A stretch of DNA of 64,000 nucleotides. Origin: Pseudomonas sp. KNUC1026 (GTDB lineage Bacteria; Pseudomonadota; Gammaproteobacteria; Pseudomonadales; Pseudomonadaceae). The notes under the pieces were generated by a model, which was not told the DNA's origin, searched no databases, and saw only the letters and a program-made list of their open reading frames with translations. Every line of letters begins with the position of its first letter. Within the stretch, counting starts at the first letter, position 1. The translations under genes were made by a program, and so were the position numbers. The DNA lies in NCBI RefSeq assembly GCF_021650705.1, contig NZ_CP087138.1, forward strand, positions 4,488,001 to 4,552,000, read 5' to 3'. Shown here one piece after another: positions 8,483 to 17,289 of this stretch.

Positions 8483-9679
8483 TCAGTACCAACTGCCAAA
8501 TGGGTCCTCTGTCCTCGCCCATGTGGCCGGGTCCGTAGCCCATTCATCGTCGGTGAGCAGGCATTTGTCCAAAGCAGCGGTCAGGCTGTCAATGTTCAAA
8601 TCCTGGCCGATGAATACCAGCTCTTGGCGGCAGTCGCCGGTGCCGGCTCGCCACACTCGATCAATCGCTGCCCTCTCGTCTTTATCCACAGGCCATTGCG
8701 CTTTCGGGACGTACCTCCACCATTTGCCCGCACCGCCGAACCGCCCTATTCCACCGGCCTGGGACCAACTGCCGGCTTCTTCAAGACGAGTCGCGAGCCA
8801 GAAGTAGCCTTTTGAGCGCAGCAAACTGCCCTGCTCGAAAGGGCTGTTGATAAATTCGAAAAAGCGCTGTGGATGAAATGGGCGACGCGCATTGTAGGTC
8901 AAGGCGCGGATGCCATACTCATCCGACTCACTCACCTCCTCACCACGCATCACTGCCAGCCATCCCGGCGCCTGCTCGGCCTGTTGGAAGTCGAACAGGC
9001 CCGTACCGAGGATGCTCATCGGTTCGATCTCACCGTTGCTTACGGTCTCCAGGCGCGCCCGTGGGTTCAGGCTGGCGAGCACTGCCTTTAACGAAAGCAG
9101 CGCACTTTCACTCACCAGGTCAGCCTTGTTCATGATGATCACATCAGCGAACTCGACCTGCTCGATGAGCAGGTCCGTAACAGTGCGCTCGTCATCCTCA
9201 CCCAGGTGCTGTTCACCATCGATGAGCGCCTCGGCGGCGGTGTAGCGCGCCATGAAAGTACGCGCATCGACCACAGTCACCATGGTATCGAGCCGGGCAC
9301 GATCAGCCAGGCTGCGGCCCTCGTCGTCTGCGAAAGTGAAAGTTTCTGCGACGGGCATGGGTTCGGAGATGCCGGTAGATTCGATGATCAAATAATCGAA
9401 GCAGCCTGCATCCGCCAACCTTCCGACCTCTACCAAGAGGTCTTCGCGAAGCGTGCAACAGATACAACCGTTGCTCATCTCGACGAGCTTTTCTTCAGTT
9501 CGGTTGAGGCTTACGCCTTGCCGAACCTGCTGAGCGTCGATGTTGATATCGCTCATATCGTTCACGATCACCGCTACGCGCAGGCCATCGCGATTGCGCA
9601 GCACATGATTGAGCACGGTGGTTTTACCGGCGCCGAGAAAGCCCGACAACACGGTGACAGGAAGGCGGTTGTCAGGCAT
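8483..9679 (-). CDS. zigA: Zinc-type COG0523 GTP-binding metallochaperone (ZigA-like)
   Basis: A GTPase of 398 residues of the COG0523 family. Walker A GFLGAGKTT is at residues 13-21, the metal site SNGCICCTLREDL is at about 69-81, then LIIESTGISEP and the guanine-specificity NKAD; a full CobW_C domain follows (FHPQRFFEFIN to the end). In other bacteria, including Pseudomonas, Zur-controlled members of this group help deliver zinc under starvation. A GAGGGG Shine-Dalgarno precedes the start at 9679. A Zur-like palindrome and a parS site lie 50-90 bases upstream, supporting the zinc-starvation assignment. Confidence 0.88.
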   Translation of the reverse strand: MPDNRLPVTVLSGFLGAGKTTVLNHVLRNRDGLRVAVIVNDMSDINIDAQQVRQGVSLNRTEEKLVEMSNGCICCTLREDLLVEVGRLADAGCFDYLIIESTGISEPMPVAETFTFADDEGRSLADRARLDTMVTVVDARTFMARYTAAEALIDGEQHLGEDDERTVTDLLIEQVEFADVIIMNKADLVSESALLSLKAVLASLNPRARLETVSNGEIEPMSILGTGLFDFQQAEQAPGWLAVMRGEEVSESDEYGIRALTYNARRPFHPQRFFEFINSPFEQGSLLRSKGYFWLATRLEEAGSWSQAGGIGRFGGAGKWWRYVPKAQWPVDKDERAAIDRVWRAGTGDCRQELVFIGQDLNIDSLTAALDKCLLTDDEWATDPATWARTEDPFGSWY

Positions 9680-9728
9680 GGCAGCCCCTCGCTCATTAAA
9701 ATCATGGGAGCGAGGACTATACGCTTAG

Positions 9729-9743
9729 TGTTACGTTATAACA
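9729..9743 (-). promoter_or_regulatory. Candidate Zur box upstream of zigA
   Basis: TGTTACGTTATAACA contains the inverted repeat TGTTA-N5-TAACA and fits the AT-rich GTTATA-type palindrome bound by Zur in gamma-proteobacteria. It lies 50 bases upstream of the zigA start, in promoter position. Confidence 0.65.
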
Positions 9744-9751
9744 AATTAACG

Positions 9752-9767
9752 TGTTTCACGTGGAACA
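9752..9767. other. parS centromere-like site (one mismatch)
   Basis: TGTTTCACGTGGAACA differs by one base from the perfect palindrome TGTTCCACGTGGAACA seen in recF in this window. ParB, encoded at 24.6-25.4 kb, binds such sites near oriC. It lies between the Zur-like box and the 3' end of the DUF3617 gene. Confidence 0.8.
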
Positions 9768-9769
9768 TT

Positions 9770-10294
9770 TCAAGTACGTGGTTTCACTGTTCCACAGTTC
9801 GGCCCCAGCCACACTGCGCGAGTGTTCATGCTGCCTTTTTGTTGAGTTCCTGAGGCATTGAAGGTGCCATTGACGGTAGTCGTGAACTCCTTGTCACTGG
9901 CGAAGCGCGCTTCACCGTTACCTTGCGCTCGCGGGCAGCTGAAGGTGAATTTCCACACGTTGCCATTACGCTCGGTGATGCGTTGGGTGCAGCCGGATTT
10001 GGGATCTTGAAGGGGAATGTCGTTAGCCTTCACCTGTTCAGGTGTAAGGCACGATTGGACGCCGTTACCGCCTACGGTGATGCCTTGCTTGCTCAGGGTT
10101 TGCTCCATCATGGCGCGTTGTTCCGGAGGTAAATTACGCAACTGGCCGAGCAGGAATTGCATGTCAGGAAGTGGCTTGCCATCAACTTGCATATTGCTGG
10201 TGGTCAACTCCCACAGCCCAGGCTGCAGCATCTGGCCGTAGGCAACAGGAGAAGCGATCAGCACGGCGGCAAGGGTGGCGGCTTTGAAACGCAT
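9770..10294 (-). CDS. Periplasmic DUF3617 family protein
   Basis: A protein of 174 residues with a signal peptide (MRFKAATLAAVLIASPVAYG, cleaved near YGQ). The mature domain has the DUF3617 pattern: QPGLWELTTSNM near the start, a long helical insert, the QSCLTPEQVKAND segment, paired Cys residues (SGCTQ and FSCPR) and a terminal WLGPNCGTVKP. CGGAG lies upstream of the start. Function unknown. It is divergent from the cardiolipin synthase gene. Confidence 0.85.
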   Translation of the reverse strand: MRFKAATLAAVLIASPVAYGQMLQPGLWELTTSNMQVDGKPLPDMQFLLGQLRNLPPEQRAMMEQTLSKQGITVGGNGVQSCLTPEQVKANDIPLQDPKSGCTQRITERNGNVWKFTFSCPRAQGNGEARFASDKEFTTTVNGTFNASGTQQKGSMNTRAVWLGPNCGTVKPRT

Positions 10295-10430
10295 GGCAAA
10301 CTCCGGTCAGGTTAACTGGCTATATGGACCAGCAATAAGCTCATACGTTGCCCGAATGGGCACAGCAGTGCCACTCCCGGCAACTATGCTTGTCCAACCA
10401 GAACGAGCCGTTTCGCTTGATAGGTCTTTC

Positions 10431-11870
10431 ATGGACGTCCATAGCCCGTTGTTCTTCGGATTGCTGCTAGGCCTGGTGCATACACTCGGTGTCATCGCCG
10501 CCGTGCATGCGCTGTTCACCGTGCGCACCTCTCAAGGTGCCATTGCGTGGGCCATGTCGCTGTTCTTCATCCCGTACTTCACGCTGATTCCCTATTTGAT
10601 GTTTGGCCGCCGGGCGTTCGACGCTTACATCGACGCGCGGCGGCAGGCCAACAGGGAGATGCACAGCGCAATCGCTGATCTGAACTGGCGGCCCTGGATC
10701 GAAGAAGCTCTGGCAGCCAAAGCTTCAAGCTCCTATGGAGAGCTTCGTGCTTTGCGCAAGCTGGGGCGAATGCCGTGCCTTGCCAATAACAAGGTTGGCC
10801 TGCTGGTCAACGGAGAAGCGACGTTCACCGAAATATTTGCCGCCATCCGCAACGCGCGCCAAGTGGTGCTGATCCAGTTTTTCATCATCCACGATGATCT
10901 GATCGGCCGCCGCCTCCAGGCGTTACTGATAGAGAAGGCAGCTGCGGGAGTCGAGATCTTCGTTCTCTACGATAAGGTGGGCAGCCATGCCCTGCCCAAG
11001 CGCTACATTGACACCCTGACCAAGGCCGGCGTGCAGATGCGAGCATTTTCTACCCGCAAGGGTCTGTTCAACCGCTTCCAGGTAAACTTTCGAAACCACC
11101 GCAAGATTGTCGTGGTCGACGGCGAGAAGGGATTTGTGGGCGGCCATAACGTCGGTGATGAGTACCTGGGCGACCACCCCCCTCTTTCACCTTGGCGCGA
11201 CACTCATGTTTGGGTAATAGGGCCGGTAGTGGCGTGCCTGCAGGAGTCATTCGCCGAGGACTGGTACTGGGCAACCCGTAGGTTGCCTCCGCTGCTGCTA
11301 CCTGATGAATACCCCGACGACGGACTGCTCTGCCAGGTGCTGGCCAGTGGGCCGGCAGACGAGCATGAGACATGCGCACTGTTCTTCATGGAAGCAATCC
11401 ACAGCGCTCGGCAGCGAATCTGGATCACCAGCCCCTACTTTGTGCCGGACGAAGCGGTCAGTGCCGCATTGCGGCTGGCAGTGTTGCGCGGTGTGGATGT
11501 TCGCATCCTGCTGCCGTCCAGGCCCGATCACAAGATCGTGTATGCCGCGTCCAGCCTGTATGCCTTCGAAGCGGTGCGGGCGGGCGTGAGAGTCTTTCGC
11601 TACCAACCTGGCTTCCTGCACCAGAAGGTCGTACTGATCGACGATGAAATCAGCGCCATCGGTAGCGCCAATATGGACAACCGATCGTTTCGCCTCAACT
11701 TCGAGGTGATGCTACTGACCGTTGATGCAGGGTTTACGAGTGAAGTGGAGGCCATGCTGGAAAACGACTTCAGCCAGTCGCATGAGCTGAGTGCAGCAGA
11801 CATCACCGATACCCACCGCCTGCAGAAAATGAGTATGCGCATCGCTCGGCTGATCGCCCCGGTGCTGTAG
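10431..11870 (+). CDS. cls: Cardiolipin synthase (ClsA type)
   Basis: An inner-membrane phospholipase D-superfamily enzyme of 479 residues that condenses phosphatidylglycerol into cardiolipin. The ATG at 10431 gives MDVHSPLFFGLLLGLVHTLG, the first of two N-terminal membrane segments (the second is WAMSLFFIPYFTLIPYLMFG). Two HKD motifs follow: HRKIVVVDGEKGFVGGHN and HQKVVLIDDEISAIGSAN. The length matches ClsA. Longer upstream in-frame extension (from 10275) overlaps the divergent DUF3617 gene and lacks a ribosome site. No operon partner. Confidence 0.95.
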   Translation: MDVHSPLFFGLLLGLVHTLGVIAAVHALFTVRTSQGAIAWAMSLFFIPYFTLIPYLMFGRRAFDAYIDARRQANREMHSAIADLNWRPWIEEALAAKASSSYGELRALRKLGRMPCLANNKVGLLVNGEATFTEIFAAIRNARQVVLIQFFIIHDDLIGRRLQALLIEKAAAGVEIFVLYDKVGSHALPKRYIDTLTKAGVQMRAFSTRKGLFNRFQVNFRNHRKIVVVDGEKGFVGGHNVGDEYLGDHPPLSPWRDTHVWVIGPVVACLQESFAEDWYWATRRLPPLLLPDEYPDDGLLCQVLASGPADEHETCALFFMEAIHSARQRIWITSPYFVPDEAVSAALRLAVLRGVDVRILLPSRPDHKIVYAASSLYAFEAVRAGVRVFRYQPGFLHQKVVLIDDEISAIGSANMDNRSFRLNFEVMLLTVDAGFTSEVEAMLENDFSQSHELSAADITDTHRLQKMSMRIARLIAPVL

Positions 11871-11972
11871 TAAAACTACAGAGTTTTCTGACAGAAAATG
11901 CAGAAGCGTCCTGCATCCGCTCGCAGCGCAGGCATCATCTAATGCCCTCATCACTTTCATGAGGGCATACCG

Positions 11973-12278
11973 ATGCACAGTCACAACCTGTTTCCCGAGC
12001 CAACCACCTTGTCCGTAAGCGATGAGATTGAAAGCTGTTTGAGTATCAACACGCCCGATGCGCAGATCGGCCTGATGAACTTGCTAGGGCTGGTCAGCCA
12101 TGAGATCGCCCAAGAGAACGATGGTGTATTGCACACCCTGAGCTTTCGAAATGGGCATCGTTTGAAAGTGTTCAGCGATGGCACGCTGGTGACGGTGGTG
12201 GGTAAACGAATCAACTTTCACCCCAGTGAAATCTATCCGTTCAATACGTTACTCGGAGAGCCTGGGGAACAGCTTTGA
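11973..12278 (+). CDS. Hypothetical protein, 101 residues
   Basis: Start supported by GAGGGC 6 bases upstream of the ATG. No signal peptide or membrane segment; the middle reads like a small alpha/beta domain (DGVLHTLSFRNGHRLKVFSD followed by GTLVTVVGKRINFHP). No family recognised. It stands alone between cls and a 280-base non-coding stretch. Confidence 0.65.
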   Translation: MHSHNLFPEPTTLSVSDEIESCLSINTPDAQIGLMNLLGLVSHEIAQENDGVLHTLSFRNGHRLKVFSDGTLVTVVGKRINFHPSEIYPFNTLLGEPGEQL

Positions 12279-12557
12279 GCTGTATTCCAACTGACCCGAA
12301 GTGAACTCCCGGTGGATGCGTTCGGTGTCCGGGATCGGGTGGCTCAGACGCCCTCTGGGAGCGCAATGTGAGGCTTCGAGTCAGCGCTCGAGGGCTCCGG
12401 CAGCGAAAGGGGTTGTGACCCTATAAAAAGATGGCCTCGCCCCGCACGATGTCAGCTATAGCGGCCGACCAGCGTTTGATCAGGTACATTTGCGAGAAAA
12501 CGGGTGGAGTGTACATCCCATGGAAAGTCGCTCCTCACCCTTCTCCAGAACAAATAG
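12279..12557. other. Intergenic stretch without a supported gene
   Basis: About 280 bases with no supported frame, RNA or repeat. A 60-codon frame begins at 12431 but has no ribosome site and overlaps the end of the next gene antisense. Confidence 0.5.
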
Positions 12558-12998
12558 TCAGTAAAGGCCGGTTGCACTACCAGGTTCGCATACCGGAACC
12601 TGATGCGCGCTGACCATGTTGTAGTTGAGCAGGAAGCCCACGCTACCTTCGGACTCAGCCACTTCAGCCACCCAACCAATAGGGTTGATGAACAACGAAT
12701 TGTCATGGTTCAGCACTCCGACAGCCGCAGTGGTCTCATCAAAATCCCAAACGACATCGCCCCAGTGCCAGCCTTGCCCCTCTACGTATTGATGGCCGAG
12801 CAACGCGCCAAGCGCGAATATTTCACCTTCAGAGGGCGGGGTGCCATTCGCTTTGCAATTACGTATCCACTCCGTAATCGCCGCCACCACATCAACCGGA
12901 GCGTGGCCTTGGGTAAGGCCCAGTAAGCCGAGCCCCTGGTCTATCAAAACGCTGAGTTCCTCTACCAGGTTAGCAGGCACCTTACTGACTTCAGCCAT
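12558..12998 (-). CDS. Hypothetical acidic protein downstream of glmS
   Basis: A protein of 146 residues with AAAGGAAC 6 bases upstream of the ATG. Features: an N-terminal helical part (LVEELSVLIDQGLGLLGL), a GALLGHQYVEGQGWHWGDVVWD core, then AVGVLNHDNSLFINPIGWVAEV. The look is that of a small cytosolic protein such as those called immunity-like, but I do not recognise the family. It lies about 100 bases beyond the glmS 3' end, where elements inserted at attTn7 often end up, yet no transposon end is visible. Confidence 0.65.
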   Translation of the reverse strand: MAEVSKVPANLVEELSVLIDQGLGLLGLTQGHAPVDVVAAITEWIRNCKANGTPPSEGEIFALGALLGHQYVEGQGWHWGDVVWDFDETTAAVGVLNHDNSLFINPIGWVAEVAESEGSVGFLLNYNMVSAHQVPVCEPGSATGLY

Positions 12999-13064
12999 TT
13001 CTTGTTCCTTTGTTTGAAACCTGCGTTCGGGCGGAGGCAGGCTGTTTCGCTCAGCCTGAAGCTG

Positions 13065-13136
13065 ATTGACCCACCTGCGCAGCGCCCATTGACTCCTGCT
13101 TTACTCCACCGTCACCGACTTCGCCAAATTCCTCGG
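13065..13136 (-). other. attTn7 region at the 3' end of glmS (unoccupied)
   Basis: Tn7 recognises the last about 36 bases of glmS and inserts about 25 bases past the stop; here that point is near 13076. The glmS tail is conserved (PRNLAKSVTVE) and the downstream sequence shows no Tn7 end repeats, so the site appears empty. Confidence 0.55.
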
Positions 13137-14936
13137 CTGGTCCACATCGGTGCCCTTGAGCACTGCCACATAATACGAAAGCAGCTGCAACGGAATGGTG
13201 TAGAGGATCGGTGCCAATGCGTCATCGACATGAGGCATCGCAACCACGGTAGTACCCTCGCCATTGCTCAACTGCGCCTGAGCATCAGCGAACACCACCA
13301 ACTCACCGCCGCGTGCACGCACTTCCTGCAGGTTCGACTTGAGCTTTTCCAGCAACTCGTTGTTTGGGGCCACGGTCACCACGGGCATGTCCGCGTCTAC
13401 GAGCGCCAGAGGGCCGTGCTTGAGCTCGCCGGCTGGGTATGCCTCGGCGTGGATATAGGAGATTTCCTTGAGCTTGAGGGCACCTTCCATGGCCACGGGG
13501 AATTGCGCGCCGCGGCCAAGGAACAGGGTGTGGTGCTTCTCGGCGAACAATTGCGCGACTTGCTCGATGGTGCTGTCCATCGCCAACGCTTCGCCCAAGC
13601 GCACCGGCAGGCGACGCAGCTCTTCAACCAGGTGAGCCTCAACGCCTTGCTCCAGAGTCCCTTGAGCCTGGCCGATCCCTAATGTCAGAAGCATCAGCGC
13701 CACCAGTTGCGTGGTGAAAGCCTTGGTTGAGGCTACGCCGATTTCCGGGCCTGCCTGGGTGAGCAATGTAAGATCGGATTCGCGTACCAGGGAGCTGATG
13801 CCCACGTTGCAGATCGCCAGGCTCCCCAGATACCCGAGCGACTTGGCATTACGCAGTGCTGCGAGAGTATCGGCTGTTTCACCCGACTGGGAGATGGTGA
13901 CGAACAAGGTGCCTGGCTGAACTACGACCTTGCGGTAGCGGAACTCGGAAGCCACTTCCACCTGGCAAGGCACACCCGCCAAACCTTCAAGCCAGTAACG
14001 CGCGACCATGCCCGCATGGTAGCTAGTACCACACGCCACGATCTGCACATTGCGCACCTGGGCAAACAACGCAGGCGCCTGTGGCCCGAAAGAGGGCACC
14101 AGCACCTGCCCTTGACCCAGGCGACCTTCGAGCGTGCGCTGAACTACGCTGGGTTGCTCGTGAATTTCCTTGAGCATGAAGTGGCGGTATTCGCCCTTGT
14201 CGGCCGCCTCGGCGCCTTCTTGGTGCTGTACTACTTCGCGATGCACCGGTTGGCCATCGGCCGCCCAGATCTGCACTGACTCACGAGTAATCTGTGCGAT
14301 GTCGCCCTCTTCCAGATACATGAAGCGGTCGGTGACCTGGCGCAGGGCGAGCTGGTCGGAGGCCAGGAAATTTTCTTCCAGGCCCAACCCGATCACCAAC
14401 GGGCTACCACTGCGCGCAGCGACGAGGCGATCGGGCTGGCTCAAGCGAATGGCTGCCAGGCCGTAGGCACCGTGCAGTTGCTTGACAGTGGCCTTGAGCG
14501 CAGCGACCAATTCGCCGTGCTCTTTGAGTTTGTGATGCAGCAGGTGAGCGATCACCTCAGTATCGGTTTGCGAGCTGAAGACGTATCCGAGGCCTTGCAG
14601 TTCGGCGCGCAGAGGCTCGTGGTTCTCGATGATGCCGTTGTGCACGATTGCCAGCTCACCGTTGGAAAAATGCGGGTGAGCGTTGCCTTCGGTAGGCGAG
14701 CCGTGTGTAGCCCAGCGAGTATGGGCAATCCCCAGGCCACCGTTGAGCGGGGTGGTTTGAAGGGAGGCCGCCAGTTCGCTGACCTTACCGATACTGCGCC
14801 GGCGCTCGAGTTGGCCGTCACGGGTGACCACCGCCACCCCGGCACTGTCGTAGCCGCGGTACTCAAGGCGCTTGAGCCCCTCGACCAGCACAGGGATGAC
14901 ATTACGTTCGGCGACTGCGCCAACGATTCCACACAT
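13101..14936 (-). CDS. glmS: Glutamine-fructose-6-phosphate aminotransferase GlmS
   Basis: Makes glucosamine-6-phosphate from fructose-6-phosphate and glutamine, the first step of UDP-GlcNAc synthesis. Of 611 residues, the N-terminal glutaminase has the catalytic Cys directly after Met (MCGIVGAVAERN), then two SIS domains (VACGTSYHAGMVARYWLE; TISQSGETADTLAAL) and the conserved end PRNLAKSVTVE. It lies 3 bases after a DeoR regulator gene, probably one operon with it. The gap is too small for a glmS ribozyme and none is expected in Pseudomonas. Confidence 0.98.
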   Translation of the reverse strand: MCGIVGAVAERNVIPVLVEGLKRLEYRGYDSAGVAVVTRDGQLERRRSIGKVSELAASLQTTPLNGGLGIAHTRWATHGSPTEGNAHPHFSNGELAIVHNGIIENHEPLRAELQGLGYVFSSQTDTEVIAHLLHHKLKEHGELVAALKATVKQLHGAYGLAAIRLSQPDRLVAARSGSPLVIGLGLEENFLASDQLALRQVTDRFMYLEEGDIAQITRESVQIWAADGQPVHREVVQHQEGAEAADKGEYRHFMLKEIHEQPSVVQRTLEGRLGQGQVLVPSFGPQAPALFAQVRNVQIVACGTSYHAGMVARYWLEGLAGVPCQVEVASEFRYRKVVVQPGTLFVTISQSGETADTLAALRNAKSLGYLGSLAICNVGISSLVRESDLTLLTQAGPEIGVASTKAFTTQLVALMLLTLGIGQAQGTLEQGVEAHLVEELRRLPVRLGEALAMDSTIEQVAQLFAEKHHTLFLGRGAQFPVAMEGALKLKEISYIHAEAYPAGELKHGPLALVDADMPVVTVAPNNELLEKLKSNLQEVRARGGELVVFADAQAQLSNGEGTTVVAMPHVDDALAPILYTIPLQLLSYYVAVLKGTDVDQPRNLAKSVTVE

Positions 14937-14939
14937 GGT

Positions 14940-15719
14940 TCAAATCTCCTGGGTAGCGGGGGCGCAGATCAGCGTAACGCCGAGGCCCCGGATGTGATCG
15001 CGCGCCTCGGGCGCCAGGCGATCATCGGTAATGAGTACATGGACACTGCTCCAAGGCAGCTCCAGATTGGGAATACGGCGGCCGATCTTGTCCGATTCGG
15101 CAAGCACGATGACTTCGCGAGAAACCTGCGCCATGACGCGGCTCAGGCCCAGCAGCTCATTGAATGTGGTGGTGCCACGCTCCAGGTCGATGCCATCAGC
15201 ACCAATGAACAGCTGGTCGAAGTCATAAGACCGCAGCACCTGCTCAGCGACCTGGCCCTGGAAAGATTCGGAATGGGGGTCCCAGGTGCCGCCGGTCATC
15301 AGCAGAACGGGCTCATGTTCGAGCTCGCGCAGCGACGTGGCAACTTGCAGGGAGTTGGTCATCACCACCAGCCCAGGCTGCCGACCCAACTGCGGGATCA
15401 TGGCGGCCGTGGTGCTGCCGCTGTCGAGAATGATGCGGGCGTGTTCACGAATGAGCTTAACAGCGGCCTGTGCGATCGCCTGCTTGTGCACAGATACCTT
15501 ATGCACAGGCTCCTCGATCATTTCGCGAGGTACCGGTACAGCCCCACCATAACGGCGCAGCAGCAATCCGTTACTTTCTAACGCAGCGAGATCCTTGCGG
15601 ATCGTCACCTCCGAGGTATGAAAGTGCTGCGCAAGGTTATCCACAGACACTTCACCCGCCTCTGAGAGGAGCGCAAGAATGCGGTGCCGGCGTTGTGGGG
15701 TATTACGTTTTGGGATCAT
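14940..15719 (-). CDS. DeoR/GlpR-family transcriptional regulator, glmS-linked
   Basis: A protein of 259 residues. The N-terminal DeoR winged helix has QRRHRILALLSEAGEVSV and the recognition helix FHTSEVTIRKDLAALE; the C-terminal DeoRC sugar-phosphate sensor has ILDSGSTTAAMIPQL and LFIGADGIDLERGT. Placed between glmU and glmS, it probably senses an amino-sugar phosphate and controls glmS; this is inference from position. A palindrome at its own start codon may be its operator. Confidence 0.88.
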   Translation of the reverse strand: MIPKRNTPQRRHRILALLSEAGEVSVDNLAQHFHTSEVTIRKDLAALESNGLLLRRYGGAVPVPREMIEEPVHKVSVHKQAIAQAAVKLIREHARIILDSGSTTAAMIPQLGRQPGLVVMTNSLQVATSLRELEHEPVLLMTGGTWDPHSESFQGQVAEQVLRSYDFDQLFIGADGIDLERGTTTFNELLGLSRVMAQVSREVIVLAESDKIGRRIPNLELPWSSVHVLITDDRLAPEARDHIRGLGVTLICAPATQEI

Positions 15720-15723
15720 TAAG

Positions 15724-15736
15724 TTTCGATTCGAAA
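15724..15736. promoter_or_regulatory. Candidate operator at the deoR-glmS promoter
   Basis: TTTCGATTCGAAA is an inverted repeat (TTTCG-N3-CGAAA) five bases upstream of the DeoR-type regulator start. DeoR-family proteins often bind repeats of this type, so autoregulation is plausible. Confidence 0.4.
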
Positions 15737-15814
15737 GTTAAGTGCGCGAATCAAAACCTAAAATGCAGCTGAGGTCAAGGCCAGTGTTCACCGGCCCTGG
15801 ACTGTGCATAACTT

Positions 15815-17182
15815 TTAAAGCTTGGGCTTCTTCACCGGCCGGGCCCAACCTTGCACGTTACGCTGGCGGCCTCGTGCAACGCCTAGCTCGTTGGCGGGTA
15901 CATCCTGGGTGATGGTGGAACCCGCTGCAGTAGTGGAGCCATCGCCCAACGTCACAGGTGCCACCAGCGCACTGTTCGAGCCGACAAACACGTCCTCGCC
16001 CATCACAGTCTGATGTTTGTTCGCACCGTCGTAATTGCACGTTATGGTGCCAGCGCCGATGTTGGTACGCGCGCCGATCCGAGCGTCACCCAGGTAGCTC
16101 AGATGGCCGGCCTTGGCGCCTTCACCCAAGTGAGCATTTTTGAGCTCGACGAAGTTACCCACATGTGCGCGGGGCCCCAGTTCGCTACCAGGGCGTAGAC
16201 GAGCAAATGGGCCAGCATCGGCACCCTCGCCTACCACGGCGCCTTCAAGGTGACTATGGGCCTTGATGACTGCGCCTTTGCGCAGAGTGCTGTCCTTGAT
16301 CACACAGTTTGGGCCGATATGCACGTCGTCCTCGATGACCACCTCGCCCTCCAGGATGACGTTCACGTCGATCAGCACGTCGCGGCCGATTGTTACGCTG
16401 CCACGGACATCCAAACGGGCTGGATCGCGCAATGTCACACCCGCTGCCATCAGCCGTAACGCTTCACGGTGCTGATAATGGCGCTCCAGCTCAGCCAACT
16501 GCCGGCGATCATTGGCGCCCTGCACTTCCATGGCATCGAGCGGTTGCTCAGTGGCTACAACCAAACCATCGGCCACAGCCATGGCAATGACATCTGTCAG
16601 GTAATACTCGCCTTGGGCGTTATTGTTGGACAAGCGGCCCAACCATTGGGCGAGCCGTTCACGAGGCACTGCAAGAATGCCAGTATTGCCCTCGGAGATC
16701 GCCTTCTGCGCTTCGCTTGCGTCTTTCTGCTCGACGATGGAGGCAACCTTGCCCTGCTCGTCACGGACGATTCGGCCATATCCGGTCGGGTCGCCCAGTG
16801 TCACGGTGAGCAATGCGATCTGGTTGTCAGTCACACGGGCCAGCAGGCGTTGCAGGGTATCTACCTGAATCAGCGGGACATCGCCGTAGAGAATGAGCAC
16901 GGTGGCGGCTGACAGAACGGGCAGCGCTTGCGCCACTGCATGTCCTGTACCCAGTTGCTCCGCCTGGATGACAAAATCCAGGTCGGGGGCCTGAAGCTGT
17001 TCTTTGACCTTGTCCGCGCCATGCCCCACCACGACGTGGATACCCACAGGGGAAAGCGCTCGTGCGCTGTGGATAACATGCCCGAGCATAGAGCGGCCGG
17101 CCACAGGATGAAGCACCTTGGGTAATGCGGAACGCATGCGGGTGCCCTGGCCAGCGGCGAGTACGACGATATCGAGAGACAT
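15815..17182 (-). CDS. glmU: Bifunctional UDP-GlcNAc pyrophosphorylase / GlcN-1-P acetyltransferase
   Basis: An enzyme of 455 residues catalysing the last two steps to UDP-GlcNAc. The start at 17182 (MSLDIVVLAAGQGTRMRS) places the nucleotidyltransferase loop at residues 9-16; a 13-codon upstream extension is rejected. GDVPL follows in the N-terminal domain, and from about residue 250 a left-handed beta helix of hexapeptide repeats (VTIGRDVLIDVNVILEG; GAGTITCNYDGANKH) forms the acetyltransferase. Lies between the ATP synthase operon and deoR-glmS. Confidence 0.97.
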   Translation of the reverse strand: MSLDIVVLAAGQGTRMRSALPKVLHPVAGRSMLGHVIHSARALSPVGIHVVVGHGADKVKEQLQAPDLDFVIQAEQLGTGHAVAQALPVLSAATVLILYGDVPLIQVDTLQRLLARVTDNQIALLTVTLGDPTGYGRIVRDEQGKVASIVEQKDASEAQKAISEGNTGILAVPRERLAQWLGRLSNNNAQGEYYLTDVIAMAVADGLVVATEQPLDAMEVQGANDRRQLAELERHYQHREALRLMAAGVTLRDPARLDVRGSVTIGRDVLIDVNVILEGEVVIEDDVHIGPNCVIKDSTLRKGAVIKAHSHLEGAVVGEGADAGPFARLRPGSELGPRAHVGNFVELKNAHLGEGAKAGHLSYLGDARIGARTNIGAGTITCNYDGANKHQTVMGEDVFVGSNSALVAPVTLGDGSTTAAGSTITQDVPANELGVARGRQRNVQGWARPVKKPKL

Positions 17183-17228
17183 AAGGTGAAGTATCCGTTT
17201 CTGATCGACCACCCGAAACACGCGTGGC

Positions 17229-17263
17229 CAGAAAAAGAAAAAGGGTAGCCGAAGCTACCCTTT
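17229..17263 (-). terminator. Rho-independent terminator of the atp operon
   Basis: On the minus strand AAAGGGTAGC, a TTCG tetraloop and GCTACCCTTT (17240-17263) are followed by a T-rich tail (TTTTCTTTTTC). It lies between atpC and glmU. Confidence 0.85.
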
Positions 17264-17289
17264 CTACTCAACGCAAGGTGCCGATGAAA

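Noticed and set aside
12431..12613. 60-codon plus-strand frame
   Set aside because: Weak start and overlap with the better supported minus-strand gene at 12558-12998.
13002..13100. Tn7-like insertion downstream of glmS
   Set aside because: No end repeats or transposase genes; only an ordinary small gene follows.
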